64,000 nucleotides of DNA from Crocinitomicaceae bacterium (GCA_020635955.1 JACJYW010000006.1:107001-171000), one strand, 5' to 3'. Shown: positions 35,962 through 45,308, counted from the first letter of the stretch. Program-made: numbers and translations. Notes: generated from the sequence alone by a model not told the origin.

Positions 35962-36759
35962 ATGCAACCGTTCTACATTAGAGAAGCAAAAGGGGAGTTA
36001 GTTCCTATTATTCTAAGTATTCCGCATTGCGGAACTGAATTTCCATCTGAACTTAAGGATCATTATAGACAGGAGCAATTAGATCTTTTAGATGATACAG
36101 ATTGGTATCTGCAGGATCTGTATGACTTTGCTCCTGAATTGGGAATAACTACCATTTATGCTAAATATTCTCGTTGGGTGATCGATCTGAATCGTGATCC
36201 TGAAAGCGTTGCCTTATATAATGATGGAAGATTGATCACTGGTTTGACCTCTACTACCAATTTTATTGGAGATCCTATTTATAATAAAGGAATGGAACCT
36301 GACAATAATGAGGTAGAGAGAAGGTTAAAATCATATTACTGGCCATATTATGAGAAGCTTCAGGAATTACTTGATGCTCGAATAAATCAATTTGGAAAAG
36401 TCATATTGTGGGATGCACATTCCATAAGAAGTTTAGTTCCAACAATCCGTAAAGAACCATTCCCTGAAATGATTTTGGGTGATAATGATGAGAAATCTGC
36501 TGATCTTAGCTTAATCCAAACAACTCTAAAGAATCTTTCAAGTAAGTATCAGATAAATCACAATGATCCTTTTAAAGGAGGTCATATTACTCGTTATTTT
36601 GGTAATCCATCAAAAGGGATTCATGCGCTTCAATTAGAAAGAAATAAGAATCTGTACATGGATGATTCTGAAACCAAATATCATCCAGAAAGAGCGAATA
36701 AAATGCGAAATGTTCTAAAAATGAACTTTGAAGAATTAATAGAGCTGATCAAAAAATAA
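35962..36759 (+). CDS. N-formylglutamate amidohydrolase family protein
   Basis: From the ATG at 35962 the product has 265 residues. A TTG at 35956 overlapping the previous stop would add two residues. FGase motifs are ILSIPHCGTEFP, YSRWVIDLNRDPES and VILWDAHSIRS, with a terminal YHPERANKMRNVL. The family is zinc-dependent and hydrolyses N-formyl-L-glutamate in histidine breakdown (HutG-type), though some members act on other N-formyl or N-acyl amino acids. No other hut gene is in the window, and the partner is the SBP-like protein just upstream. Confidence 0.85.
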   Translation: MQPFYIREAKGELVPIILSIPHCGTEFPSELKDHYRQEQLDLLDDTDWYLQDLYDFAPELGITTIYAKYSRWVIDLNRDPESVALYNDGRLITGLTSTTNFIGDPIYNKGMEPDNNEVERRLKSYYWPYYEKLQELLDARINQFGKVILWDAHSIRSLVPTIRKEPFPEMILGDNDEKSADLSLIQTTLKNLSSKYQINHNDPFKGGHITRYFGNPSKGIHALQLERNKNLYMDDSETKYHPERANKMRNVLKMNFEELIELIKK

Positions 36760-36898
36760 TTTGTTATTTTTTTAACACGCAACAATCTGAATTTCAATTA
36801 TATGAGAATTTCTATTCTCCGTATTTCTACCTGCTTTATCTAGGGGATAAAAATCCGAGAAAGAAGTTCTATTATATTCGCGCTTCAAAACCTAACTC

Positions 36899-37600
36899 AT
36901 GATGAAAAGAAGCAGTCTATTATTGATTTCTTTTTTTGTATTATCTGGTCTTTTTTCATGTAAAACGTACCAGGATGTTACGCCTAGAAGTCTCGGGGCT
37001 TCTAAGGATGATGTAATGATGCAAAAAAGCTTGATTGGTGAGATCAAAGTTGATATCAATAAAAAACTTACTGGGTCAGCAAAGGTTTTAAATAGATCTA
37101 CTGAAGATGCTATGAATTTAGCTTATTGGGATGCTATTGAGAAAGGCGGTGCTCATACAATTGTTGATCCAGTATATAAGGTGACTAAAACAGGATTCTC
37201 TACCACTGCAGAAGTAACAGGTTATTATGGAGAGTTCGTTTCAATTGAAACTGCATCAGAACAAGATTTGCTGAATTATATCAGAGTAAAATTATTGACA
37301 GGTACTGGAATATTAGGCGTTTCTTTTGAAGCATTTTCAAGATTTTATTACAGTCTTGCAGAAGTAGATGGAGTGAATGAAGAGGATATACTTGAAGAAT
37401 GGGAATTGAGAATGTTCTATGATGAACAGGTTGCAATGGCTCAAGGTGATCAAGGAATTAGTAAGGATAAAGATTTCGCAAAGTCTGTAGATGCAGATCA
37501 AAATTCAAAAGGTAAGAAAGCTGGTAAGATTATTCTGACATACTTGTTATTGTCTGTAATCGTAGGCGGAACTATCACGTTAATATTAAACTTTTTATAA
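36899..37600 (+). CDS. Unknown lipoprotein, paralogue A, with C-terminal membrane helix
   Basis: The 233-residue protein has lipobox LFSC (Cys near 21). The next about 100 residues match the following gene's product: ..EIKVDINKKLTGSAK.., YWDAIEKGGAHTIVDPVYKVTKTG and EVTGYYGEFVSIET. It then has a unique helical part (about 130-200, with an acidic EEDILEEWELR stretch) and a membrane helix at the end (about 213-232). I do not recognise the family. It would be anchored at both ends, by lipid and by a helix. Confidence 0.7.
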   Translation: MMKRSSLLLISFFVLSGLFSCKTYQDVTPRSLGASKDDVMMQKSLIGEIKVDINKKLTGSAKVLNRSTEDAMNLAYWDAIEKGGAHTIVDPVYKVTKTGFSTTAEVTGYYGEFVSIETASEQDLLNYIRVKLLTGTGILGVSFEAFSRFYYSLAEVDGVNEEDILEEWELRMFYDEQVAMAQGDQGISKDKDFAKSVDADQNSKGKKAGKIILTYLLLSVIVGGTITLILNFL

Positions 37601-37631
37601 ATAACTATTTAAAATTGTAAACCATAAACTC

Positions 37632-38087
37632 ATGAGAAATAAATTAATCATTGTATTAGCTATTGGGTTATTTTCTTTCGGACTTACTTCATGTAAAGTT
37701 GTTAGAACTTCACCTAGAACAATTGAAGCTTATAAATCAAAGATCATTATTAAGCCTTTGTTAGCAGAAGTAGAAGTTGATCTAACTAAAAAGATCACTG
37801 GTGTATCTTCAGGTAAAAAAGTATCTGTTGATGACTTGAAAGAAATGGCAAAATGGGATGCTTGTGAAAAAAGTGGTGCTGATATTATTATCGATCCAGT
37901 TTACAAAGTAACAAGTACATTCTTGAAAACCACAGTTGAAGTAACTGGTTTTTATGGAAAATATGTGAGCATTGAGACTGTAAAAGAAGCTGATTTGGAA
38001 AAATTGGAATTTTATACAACTCCTTCAGGTAGTTCAGAAAAACAAGGAGGTTCTGTCCTTACGAAATTGAAAAAATTGAAAAAATAA
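37632..38087 (+). CDS. Unknown lipoprotein, paralogue B
   Basis: The 151-residue protein has lipobox LTSC (Cys21) and the same core domain as its upstream neighbour: EVEVDLTKKITGVSSGKK, KWDACEKSGADIIIDPVYKVTSTF and EVTGFYGKYVSIETVKEADL. After the core it ends in a Ser/Gly linker and a lysine-rich tail (LTKLKKLKK) instead of a helical domain and membrane segment. The pair are 31 bases apart with a strong terminator after the second, so they form a two-gene operon produced by duplication. Function unknown. Confidence 0.72.
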   Translation: MRNKLIIVLAIGLFSFGLTSCKVVRTSPRTIEAYKSKIIIKPLLAEVEVDLTKKITGVSSGKKVSVDDLKEMAKWDACEKSGADIIIDPVYKVTSTFLKTTVEVTGFYGKYVSIETVKEADLEKLEFYTTPSGSSEKQGGSVLTKLKKLKK

Positions 38088-38107
38088 TTTGGTATAATTT
38101 TCGATTT

Positions 38108-38141
38108 AAAAAAGCGTCCATCTAAAGTGGGCGCTTTTTTT
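38108..38141 (+). terminator. Intrinsic terminator of the lipoprotein pair
   Basis: Arms AAAAAAGCGTCCA and TGGGCGCTTTTTT (13 pairs with one G-T) flank a seven-base loop, and the descending arm runs into seven T. It lies 20 bases after the stop at 38087. Confidence 0.88.
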
Positions 38142-38158
38142 ATGTGTAAATTTAGGGT

Positions 38159-41100
38159 ATGCGTTTACCGTTTTTGAGTTTAATTCTATTCTTTCCTTGC
38201 CTTATCCTGGCTCAAAGTTGGCAGGTACGCTATGCTTCTGCCGATAGCCTTATAGGTATTGAAAAATATGATCAGGCTTTATTGTTGTCTGATGGGTTAA
38301 TTCAAGACGCAAAAGAACAATTTGGATCCAATTCAAAACAGTTAGCAGATGCATATTCCTTACAAGGTAATTGTCTTCATGATCTCAATAAATATTCTGA
38401 AGCATTAACTAGTCTGGATCAGGCAATTGTTATATATAAAAATCTGGGTAAACCTTCTTTTGAATATGCATATACTCAGCATGTATTAGGAAGATCACTG
38501 GTCCAACTTAATAGATTAGACAAAGCAGAATCAAATTTAATTGAAGCAGCAGAGGTTTATGAACAAAGTATTGGCGCTGAAAATGAATTCTATCTCTATG
38601 CATTAGATGATCTTTTAGAGATCTATCGAACTCAAAAGAATAGTGAGGCTATTTTCACTGTTTTGGCAATGTATACGCCCTTGAAAGAAATTGTCCTTGG
38701 ATCTAAAACAGAAGGCTTAGGAGAGGATTATATTGAGCTGGCAGAATTAGCTTATGAATTTGATGATGCATATACAGCTCAGGCTTCAGTGAATAAAGCC
38801 TTTATGGTTTTTACGGATCAGTGTAAAACATCAGAAGAACCCTTTTTTAGAACATGTTTACTTTCTGGTAAGATCTATTACGAATCTGAGGATTTTTATC
38901 TCGTAATCCCATTTTTAGATGTTGCTGAAGAATTGTTGTCAGAATTGAATTTAGGCTCGAATAAGAAAAACGAGCTAACGAATGAAATTCACTTATACAA
39001 AGGGGTGACATTCTATGAGTTGGATGATTACAGATCTGCCATCAAAGAATTATCTGTTATTAAGGAAAAATACTCAGGTGAAAATAAGGTCAATGTACTC
39101 TTTAAATTAGGGAAAGCTCAAAGCGCATCTGGTTTGAAAGAGGAAGCACTAAACTCATTTCAATTAGCGAAGAATGAAATAGTAGGTATGCCTGGAAATT
39201 CTGATGAAGATCTGGCGAATATTCTCAACGAAATGGCTGTATTAAAGCAGTCTTTAGCTGATATTAATGGCGCAGTTGCAGACTATATTCTGGCTTATGA
39301 TCTGCTGAAGGGGTCAATGATCGATCTCAAGTTTCGTATCATGGCTAATTTGGCCTCCCTTTATGGCGAGATGGGTAAATTCTCTGAAGCAGAGGAGATT
39401 TATCTTAAAGTTCTGGAATCGATTGGTAATGATCCAAATCAAAGAAGATTATCATTGACCGCAATGAATAATCTTGGAATGTTATACATGGATTGGGGAG
39501 AATATTCAAAATGCGAATTATTGTTGAACGAATGCCTTAACATTTCAAAGGCAGGATTTGGGGTTCGAAGTTCCGAATTTGCTAATGCTGCAAATAATTT
39601 AGGTGTATTCTATTTTGAAGTTGGGAACTACGATATGTCCGTTGAGCTCTTTGTTAGCGCATTGGAATCATTTGAATTTGTAAATAGTGATACAAGCTCA
39701 GAATATTCATCTGTATTAAACAATATAGGCTTGTTGTTCATGGAAATTGAAGAGTATGAAGAGGCACTTCATTTCTTAGATAGTGCCAGATCTATTGAAG
39801 CAAGAGTGATAGGTGAAGATCATCCTGATTATGCTGCTACATTAAATAATCTGAGTTTTGTTGAATCTGAAATTGGAGATAAACAAAAGGCTAAACAATA
39901 CCTTGAACGAGCCATGCAGATCATAGAAAAGCATTTTGGTGAGCGACATCCTGATTACGTTCAATTCCTAATGAATTTGGGTATTTTGGAATCAGGAATG
40001 GGAAATATGAAGCAAGCCACTGCAACGCTCAGAAAATCGCTTGGATTACATAAAGAAGTTTATGGCGAAAAACATCCGAATACAGCCATTGCAAAGTTCT
40101 ATTTGGCAAAAGCGTTGAGTGATCAGGATAAAATACAAGAAGCTATTCCGCTCTTTACATCTTCCATCCAGGTGTTGCAAGATCATTTGAACAACTTCTT
40201 ACCATTTCTCTCTGAAAAAGAAAAATCAGGATTCTACAACAGACACGTTAAGTTTTTTCATGAGTTTTTTGAATTTGCCGCAAAAGCACATGAAATTGAT
40301 CCAGCTTTGAGAGGAAAAGCATTTGATCTTAGTTTATCTCTAAAAGGCATGCTTTTAAGATCTTCTCGTGCCATGAGGAATATAGTTTTGAATAGCGGTA
40401 ATCCAAAATTAATCTCTGTATATGACAAATGGGTGGGATTGAAAAAACGAATTGCTGAATTATCTGCTTTACCCGTAGAGCAAAGGAGTGCAGATATTGA
40501 CGAACTCACCACTCAGGCTAATACATATGAAAAACAACTTTATCAAATGTCTGATGAATTAGGTGCCTCAAATCTGGATCAAACCACCTGGCAGCAAGTG
40601 AAAGAAAAACTGAAAGAACATGAGGCGGTTATTGAGTTTGTGACTTATAAAAGTATGGATACAGATCAAACCCATTATATGGCATTGGTCTTACAAAATT
40701 CATTTGAACAACCCGTTTTGATCAATTTATTCGAAGAATCTCAATTGACCGCGATCATCAATATTTATGGTTCCAATGATTACAGTTACATTAAAAACAT
40801 CTATAACTATTCTGAAGAGAAGAAAACACCATTGTATGATCTTATTTGGAAGCCAATTGAACCTTCTTTGAAGGATTGTAACAGGGTGTTTGTCTCTGCT
40901 GCTGGTTTATTGCATAGAGTTTCCATGTATGCTATTGCTTCTGATAAAGACAAATATCTCATTGATGCATATGAACTGGTTTCAATGAATTCATCTGCTG
41001 ACATCATTGATTTTAAAGGGATTGAGTCGTTTGAGATGCAGAATATAACCTTAATGGGAGGAATAAAATACGATTCAGAAAAATCTGATAAAGTGGTTTG

Positions 41101-41800
41101 GGAATATTTGCCAGGATCTAAAGCAGAAGTTGAAGCGATTAATGATCAACTCGCAAAGAAAAAGAAGAATATACAGTTTCAAACCGCTGAAAACGCTACA
41201 GAAACCTACTTTAAAGAAGTAGCAGAAAAAAGCGATATCGTCCACGTTGCTACGCATGGTTTCTTTTTTCCAGATCCTCAAAAAGTATGGGAGGTTTTTG
41301 AGACTGATAAGTCAGATAAAAATGAAGACATTGAATTCAGGGGGAATAGCAATGTGGTAGGCGTTACGAGTTTTACCAAGAATAAGAATCCGCTTATGCG
41401 CTCTGGTTTAGTATTTGCAGGCGTTCATGATCTTTGGAGTGGAGTAGATGCTGTTAAAAAAGATGATGGCGTGCTTACTGCTATGGAAGTGTCACAATTG
41501 AATCTAACCGGTACTGAATTAGCTGTTTTATCTGCCTGTGAGACTGGGTTGGGAGAAATTGTTGGTGATGAAGGGGTATATGGATTGAAGAGAACTTTTA
41601 AAATTGCCGGTGTAAAATATCTGATCATCTCTCTATGGCAAGTTCCCGATAAAGAAACACAAGAGTTCATGACCCTTTTCTATGAAAAGCTTTATAGTTC
41701 AGGCACGGTAACAATAGATGAGGCTTTTGAATATGCCCAACGCGAGTTACGTAAAAAGTATGAACCTTATTTTTGGGCTGCATTTGTGTTGATTAGATGA
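38159..41800 (+). CDS. TPR-CHAT domain protein (caspase-like protease)
   Basis: The 1213-residue protein has a signal peptide (about 1-18), some 14-16 TPR units up to about residue 680 (repeated NNLGMLYMDWGEYSKCE-like units), a coiled linker and a C-terminal CHAT domain (about 870-1213). The catalytic His is in HVATHGFF near 1031 and the Cys in LSACETGLGE near 1126, both intact, followed by LIISLWQVPDKETQEFM. CHAT proteins are separase/caspase-fold proteases. TPR-CHAT partners cleave substrates upon binding, but targets here are unknown. It is exported, unlike Craspase-associated CHAT proteases. Short tandem repeats begin at its stop codon. Confidence 0.88.
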   Translation: MRLPFLSLILFFPCLILAQSWQVRYASADSLIGIEKYDQALLLSDGLIQDAKEQFGSNSKQLADAYSLQGNCLHDLNKYSEALTSLDQAIVIYKNLGKPSFEYAYTQHVLGRSLVQLNRLDKAESNLIEAAEVYEQSIGAENEFYLYALDDLLEIYRTQKNSEAIFTVLAMYTPLKEIVLGSKTEGLGEDYIELAELAYEFDDAYTAQASVNKAFMVFTDQCKTSEEPFFRTCLLSGKIYYESEDFYLVIPFLDVAEELLSELNLGSNKKNELTNEIHLYKGVTFYELDDYRSAIKELSVIKEKYSGENKVNVLFKLGKAQSASGLKEEALNSFQLAKNEIVGMPGNSDEDLANILNEMAVLKQSLADINGAVADYILAYDLLKGSMIDLKFRIMANLASLYGEMGKFSEAEEIYLKVLESIGNDPNQRRLSLTAMNNLGMLYMDWGEYSKCELLLNECLNISKAGFGVRSSEFANAANNLGVFYFEVGNYDMSVELFVSALESFEFVNSDTSSEYSSVLNNIGLLFMEIEEYEEALHFLDSARSIEARVIGEDHPDYAATLNNLSFVESEIGDKQKAKQYLERAMQIIEKHFGERHPDYVQFLMNLGILESGMGNMKQATATLRKSLGLHKEVYGEKHPNTAIAKFYLAKALSDQDKIQEAIPLFTSSIQVLQDHLNNFLPFLSEKEKSGFYNRHVKFFHEFFEFAAKAHEIDPALRGKAFDLSLSLKGMLLRSSRAMRNIVLNSGNPKLISVYDKWVGLKKRIAELSALPVEQRSADIDELTTQANTYEKQLYQMSDELGASNLDQTTWQQVKEKLKEHEAVIEFVTYKSMDTDQTHYMALVLQNSFEQPVLINLFEESQLTAIINIYGSNDYSYIKNIYNYSEEKKTPLYDLIWKPIEPSLKDCNRVFVSAAGLLHRVSMYAIASDKDKYLIDAYELVSMNSSADIIDFKGIESFEMQNITLMGGIKYDSEKSDKVVWEYLPGSKAEVEAINDQLAKKKKNIQFQTAENATETYFKEVAEKSDIVHVATHGFFFPDPQKVWEVFETDKSDKNEDIEFRGNSNVVGVTSFTKNKNPLMRSGLVFAGVHDLWSGVDAVKKDDGVLTAMEVSQLNLTGTELAVLSACETGLGEIVGDEGVYGLKRTFKIAGVKYLIISLWQVPDKETQEFMTLFYEKLYSSGTVTIDEAFEYAQRELRKKYEPYFWAAFVLIR

Positions 41801-41860
41801 TGTGCTAATGAGTTGATGTGCTAATGAGTTGATGTGCTAATGAGCTGATGTGCCAATGGC
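41799..41860 (+). repeat. Short tandem repeat, 16-base unit, about four copies
   Basis: The unit GATGTGCTAATGAGTT is repeated at 41799, 41815, 41831 and 41847; copies 1 and 2 are identical, copy 3 differs by one base and copy 4 is partial and diverged. The first copy overlaps the CHAT gene's stop codon. Confidence 0.9.
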
Positions 41861-41894
41861 ATAATTTACTAGTTGAATTAATATCCATTAAAAC

Positions 41895-41970
41895 ATAACC
41901 TTACACCTAACACCTTGCAACTTACACCTAACATCTAACACCTAAAACCTGCCAACCTCCTACCAACCAT
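41895..41970. repeat. Degenerate C-rich repeat (ACACCTAAC-like)
   Basis: The plus strand is almost free of G here and repeats degenerate units such as TTACACCTAACACC, TTACACCTAACATC, TAACACCTAAAACC. It follows the 16-base tandem repeat and precedes lpxK, in a 212-base gap. No coding potential is seen. Confidence 0.65.
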
Positions 41971-41999
41971 TCAAAAGCTTCTCATCCCTTCTAAATAAT

Positions 42000-42007
42000 T
42001 ACATTTG
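42000..42007 (+). promoter_or_regulatory. Candidate -7 element for the lpxK operon
   Basis: TACATTTG matches TAnnTTTG and ends six bases before the GTG at 42013. The transcript would start at or next to the start codon. The -33 box is not clear. Confidence 0.5.
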
Positions 42008-42012
42008 CAGCA

Positions 42013-43053
42013 GTGAGATACATCCGCTTCATATTTTTTCCCTTCAGCATAATTTACTGGCTGATAACGGCTACTAGAAATCAGTTCTATGAGTGGAGGA
42101 TCTTTAAATCTTCTAAATTCAGTGTTCCTGTTATTAATGTTGGTAACCTAAGCATGGGCGGTACCGGAAAAACTCCTCATGTTGAATATTTGATCCGATT
42201 ATTGAAAGACGAATATAAGGTAGCTACACTTAGCCGTGGGTTTGGAAGAAAGGAACGAGGCTTTTTTATTGCTGATGAAAATTCTTCAGCAGATCAAATA
42301 GGAGATGAACCACTACAGTATTATAAAAAATACGGTGATCAGGTTGTGGTATCCGTCGAAGCCAATCGCGTTTTAGGGGCTATGGACCTATTCAGAGAGC
42401 ATCCTGAGATCAATGTATTGCTATTGGATGATGCTTATCAACACAGGGCAATATTACCTTCATTGAATATACTTTTGACGGATTATAACCACCCTTTTTA
42501 CAATGATTTTATTCTTCCTGTCGGAAATTTAAGAGAGGGTAGAAGTGGAAAGAGTAGAGCGGATATTGTGTTGGTAACCAAATGTATAGACTTATCTGAA
42601 GAAGAAAAAAAAACGATTATAAAACGAATTAAATTGGGTAATGATCAGCACATTTTCTTTTCATCCATTCATTACGGCCCGGCATTTAGTTTTGATCAAA
42701 AACAAATCCAAATCAATGATAGAGATGTAATTCTGGTGACCGGAATAGCTAATCCTAAACCATTGTTAGAACATGTCTCTTCAAAATGCAATATTTTAAA
42801 GCATTTTAACTATCAGGATCATCACAAATTTAGACCAGATGAGCTTCAGGAAATTCACAGTATTTTTGATAAATTTGCACAGCAAGATCCGTTAATTGTA
42901 ACCACGGAAAAGGATGCAATGAGGCTTTTGTCTAAAGATTTAGAAAGCGTAGTTTCGGCTTATCCCTGGTGTTATCAAACCATTGAAGTTGAAATAGATA
43001 ATAAAGAACAATTTGATAACTTGATCAAAAAGCATGTTGAAGAAAATAATTGA
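42013..43053 (+). CDS. lpxK: Tetraacyldisaccharide 4'-kinase LpxK
   Basis: The 346-residue protein has an N-terminal membrane helix, the P-loop region VGNLSMGGTGKTPHVEYL and LSRGFGRKERG, followed by DDAYQHRAILP and the FxDHHKFxxxEL-like segment YQDHHKFRPDEL. It phosphorylates the lipid A precursor at the inner membrane. The start is a GTG at 42013. It opens a plus-strand run to 48888 that also includes lpxH, so two lipid A genes are near each other. It overlaps the next gene by 20 bases. Confidence 0.93.
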   Translation: MRYIRFIFFPFSIIYWLITATRNQFYEWRIFKSSKFSVPVINVGNLSMGGTGKTPHVEYLIRLLKDEYKVATLSRGFGRKERGFFIADENSSADQIGDEPLQYYKKYGDQVVVSVEANRVLGAMDLFREHPEINVLLLDDAYQHRAILPSLNILLTDYNHPFYNDFILPVGNLREGRSGKSRADIVLVTKCIDLSEEEKKTIIKRIKLGNDQHIFFSSIHYGPAFSFDQKQIQINDRDVILVTGIANPKPLLEHVSSKCNILKHFNYQDHHKFRPDELQEIHSIFDKFAQQDPLIVTTEKDAMRLLSKDLESVVSAYPWCYQTIEVEIDNKEQFDNLIKKHVEENN

Positions 43054-43846
43054 AACAGTTGAATACATTCAGGAAAAGGTAACTTATCAACCAGTAATTG
43101 GTATTGTTCTAGGTACCGGTCTTGGAGGATTAGCAAAAGAAATTGATGTTAAGTTCACGCTCAATTATGCGGATATCCCAAATTTTCCGGTTTCAACGGT
43201 AGAATCACATTCTGGTAAACTGCTTTTTGGAGAACTAGGAGGAAAGAAGGTTGTTGCCATGCAGGGTAGATTCCATTATTACGAAGGATACTCTATGCAG
43301 GAAGTAACTTTCCCAATTAGGGTAATGAAGTTATTAGGGATTAAAAAACTGTTTCTTTCAAATGCTTCTGGTGGAGTGAATCCTGATTTTGAGATCGGAG
43401 AGATCATGATACTAAATGATCACTTGAATTTATTGCCTTCTAATCCATTGATTGGGCCAAATATTGACGAATTAGGAAATAGATTTCCTGATATGAGCGC
43501 TCCTTACGACAAGAAAATGATCCAAATGGCTAAAGATATTGCCAAAGAAATGGATATAAAGGTATCTGAAGGAGTATATGCGGCACTTACAGGACCAACA
43601 TTGGAAACACCGGCTGAATATAAGTACGTTAGAATAGTAGGGGCAGATGCAGTAGGCATGTCAACCATTCCTGAGGTGATTGTTGCCAGACACATGGATA
43701 TTCCTTGTTTTGCGATATCCATTATCACAGATCTTGGTGTTCCTGGAAAAATAAAAGAAGTAACAGTTGAAGATGTAATTGCAGTGGCGAATAAACAAGA
43801 GCCAAAAATGACTGCAATAATGAAAGAATTGATCAGTAGAATATAA
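43034..43846 (+). CDS. Purine-nucleoside phosphorylase (class I, trimeric type)
   Basis: The 270-residue enzyme shows IGIVLGTGLGGLAKEI, VESHSGKLLFG, MQGRFHYYEGYSMQEVTFPIRV, NASGGVN and MSTIPEVIVARH, the standard trimeric PNP set. It cleaves inosine/guanosine with phosphate to base and ribose-1-phosphate. That would complement the nucleotide-scavenging genes at the start of the window. The start lies 20 bases inside lpxK, and gatB follows after one base. Confidence 0.93.
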   Translation: MLKKIIETVEYIQEKVTYQPVIGIVLGTGLGGLAKEIDVKFTLNYADIPNFPVSTVESHSGKLLFGELGGKKVVAMQGRFHYYEGYSMQEVTFPIRVMKLLGIKKLFLSNASGGVNPDFEIGEIMILNDHLNLLPSNPLIGPNIDELGNRFPDMSAPYDKKMIQMAKDIAKEMDIKVSEGVYAALTGPTLETPAEYKYVRIVGADAVGMSTIPEVIVARHMDIPCFAISIITDLGVPGKIKEVTVEDVIAVANKQEPKMTAIMKELISRI

Positions 43847-43847
43847 G

Positions 43848-45308
43848 ATGGCTTTAACAGCAGAGATCAGAAATAAATATCAGGCAGTAATTGGATTGGA
43901 AGTTCACGCCCAGATGTTAACCAAATCCAAAGCTTATTCAAGCGACAAAAATGAGTATGGTTCGGCACCGAATACAAATGTAAGTGCCGTGACACTTGGT
44001 CATCCAGGGACATTACCAGTGATGAATAAGAAAACCATAGATTACGCCATAAAAATGGGAGTGGCTTGTGGTTGTACAATTGCGCCTGATCAACACTTTG
44101 CAAGAAAGAACTATTTCTATCCGGATCTTCCTAAGGGATATCAGATCACTCAAGATACCACACCAATTTGTACCGGAGGAGCGGTTTTGATCAAGGATGA
44201 AAATGGTAACGATAAATCCATTGGTTTGACAAGGATCCACATGGAGGAGGATGCCGGTAAATCTATTCATGATATTGATCCTTTTAATACGTTGATCGAT
44301 TTGAATAGGGCAGGAGTGCCTTTAATAGAGATCGTTTCTGATCCGGATATAAAATCTTCTCAGGAAGCATACAACTATTTGACGGAGATCAGAAAATTGG
44401 TGCGTTATCTGGATATTTGTGATGGAAATATGGAAGAAGGTTCACTGCGTTGTGATGCAAACGTTTCTGTCATGTTGAAAGACGCCAAAGAATATGGTGT
44501 AAAGGTAGAGGTGAAGAACATGAACTCCATTAGAAATGTTCAAAGAGCCATAGAATTTGAGATCGAAAGACAGATCACGGCTATAGAAAACGGAGATCCA
44601 ATTTATCAGGAAACCAGGAATTTCAATGCTTTATCTGGTGAAACAACAGCTATGCGTACCAAAGAAGCAGCTATGGATTATCGTTATTTTCCTGAGCCAG
44701 ATCTTCAACCAATTAAGGTGACACAAGAGCATATTAAGCGAATTGCATCAGATATGCCCCCTTTACCAAATCACCTGTTTAAAAAATATACAGCTGAATT
44801 AGGTTTGTCTGAATATGATGCTGCTGTTATCACGGATCAAAAAGAAATTGCTCTTTTTTATGAAGAGATCATAGAACATACAAGAAACTTTAAATCGGCA
44901 GCCAACTGGTTAATGGGAGACGTAAAGTCATATTTGAATGAAAAGGCGATACATATTGTTGATTTTCCTATTTCAGCTGAAAGAATTGCAGGGATCGTTA
45001 ATTTGATCGATTCTGGTAAGGTATCTCACAATTTAGCGTCTCAAAAACTATTTCCAGCAATGCTGGAACAGAATGGAACGGCTGAGGAAATTGCAATTAA
45101 AAATGATTGGATCCAAAATTCAAATGAAGACAGTATTAAAGATCTGATCAGACAAGTTTTTGCTGAAAACCCTGATGAATTTGAGCGTTTAAAAGCTGGT
45201 GAACAGAAATTGATGGGATTCATGATGGGGCAGTTAATGAAAAAAAGCCAGGGTAAAGCTGATCCTAAATCATCAAGTAAATTGATAAACGAATTAATTA
45301 ACGAATGA
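43848..45308 (+). CDS. gatB: Asp/Glu-tRNA amidotransferase subunit GatB
   Basis: The 486-residue protein has the GatB/GatE core (VIGLEVHAQM, LGHPGTLPVMNKK, YFYPDLPKGYQIT, DLNRAGVPLIEIVSDPD, GSLRCDANVSV) and the C-terminal YqeY-like tail domain. With GatA and GatC (not in the window) it makes Gln-tRNA and/or Asn-tRNA. ATG follows one base after the PNP stop, and its stop overlaps the start of the next gene as ATGA. Confidence 0.96.
   Translation: MALTAEIRNKYQAVIGLEVHAQMLTKSKAYSSDKNEYGSAPNTNVSAVTLGHPGTLPVMNKKTIDYAIKMGVACGCTIAPDQHFARKNYFYPDLPKGYQITQDTTPICTGGAVLIKDENGNDKSIGLTRIHMEEDAGKSIHDIDPFNTLIDLNRAGVPLIEIVSDPDIKSSQEAYNYLTEIRKLVRYLDICDGNMEEGSLRCDANVSVMLKDAKEYGVKVEVKNMNSIRNVQRAIEFEIERQITAIENGDPIYQETRNFNALSGETTAMRTKEAAMDYRYFPEPDLQPIKVTQEHIKRIASDMPPLPNHLFKKYTAELGLSEYDAAVITDQKEIALFYEEIIEHTRNFKSAANWLMGDVKSYLNEKAIHIVDFPISAERIAGIVNLIDSGKVSHNLASQKLFPAMLEQNGTAEEIAIKNDWIQNSNEDSIKDLIRQVFAENPDEFERLKAGEQKLMGFMMGQLMKKSQGKADPKSSSKLINELINE

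Noticed and set aside
41799..41970. Possible CRISPR array
   Set aside because: Units are directly adjacent without spacers and no cas genes are present.
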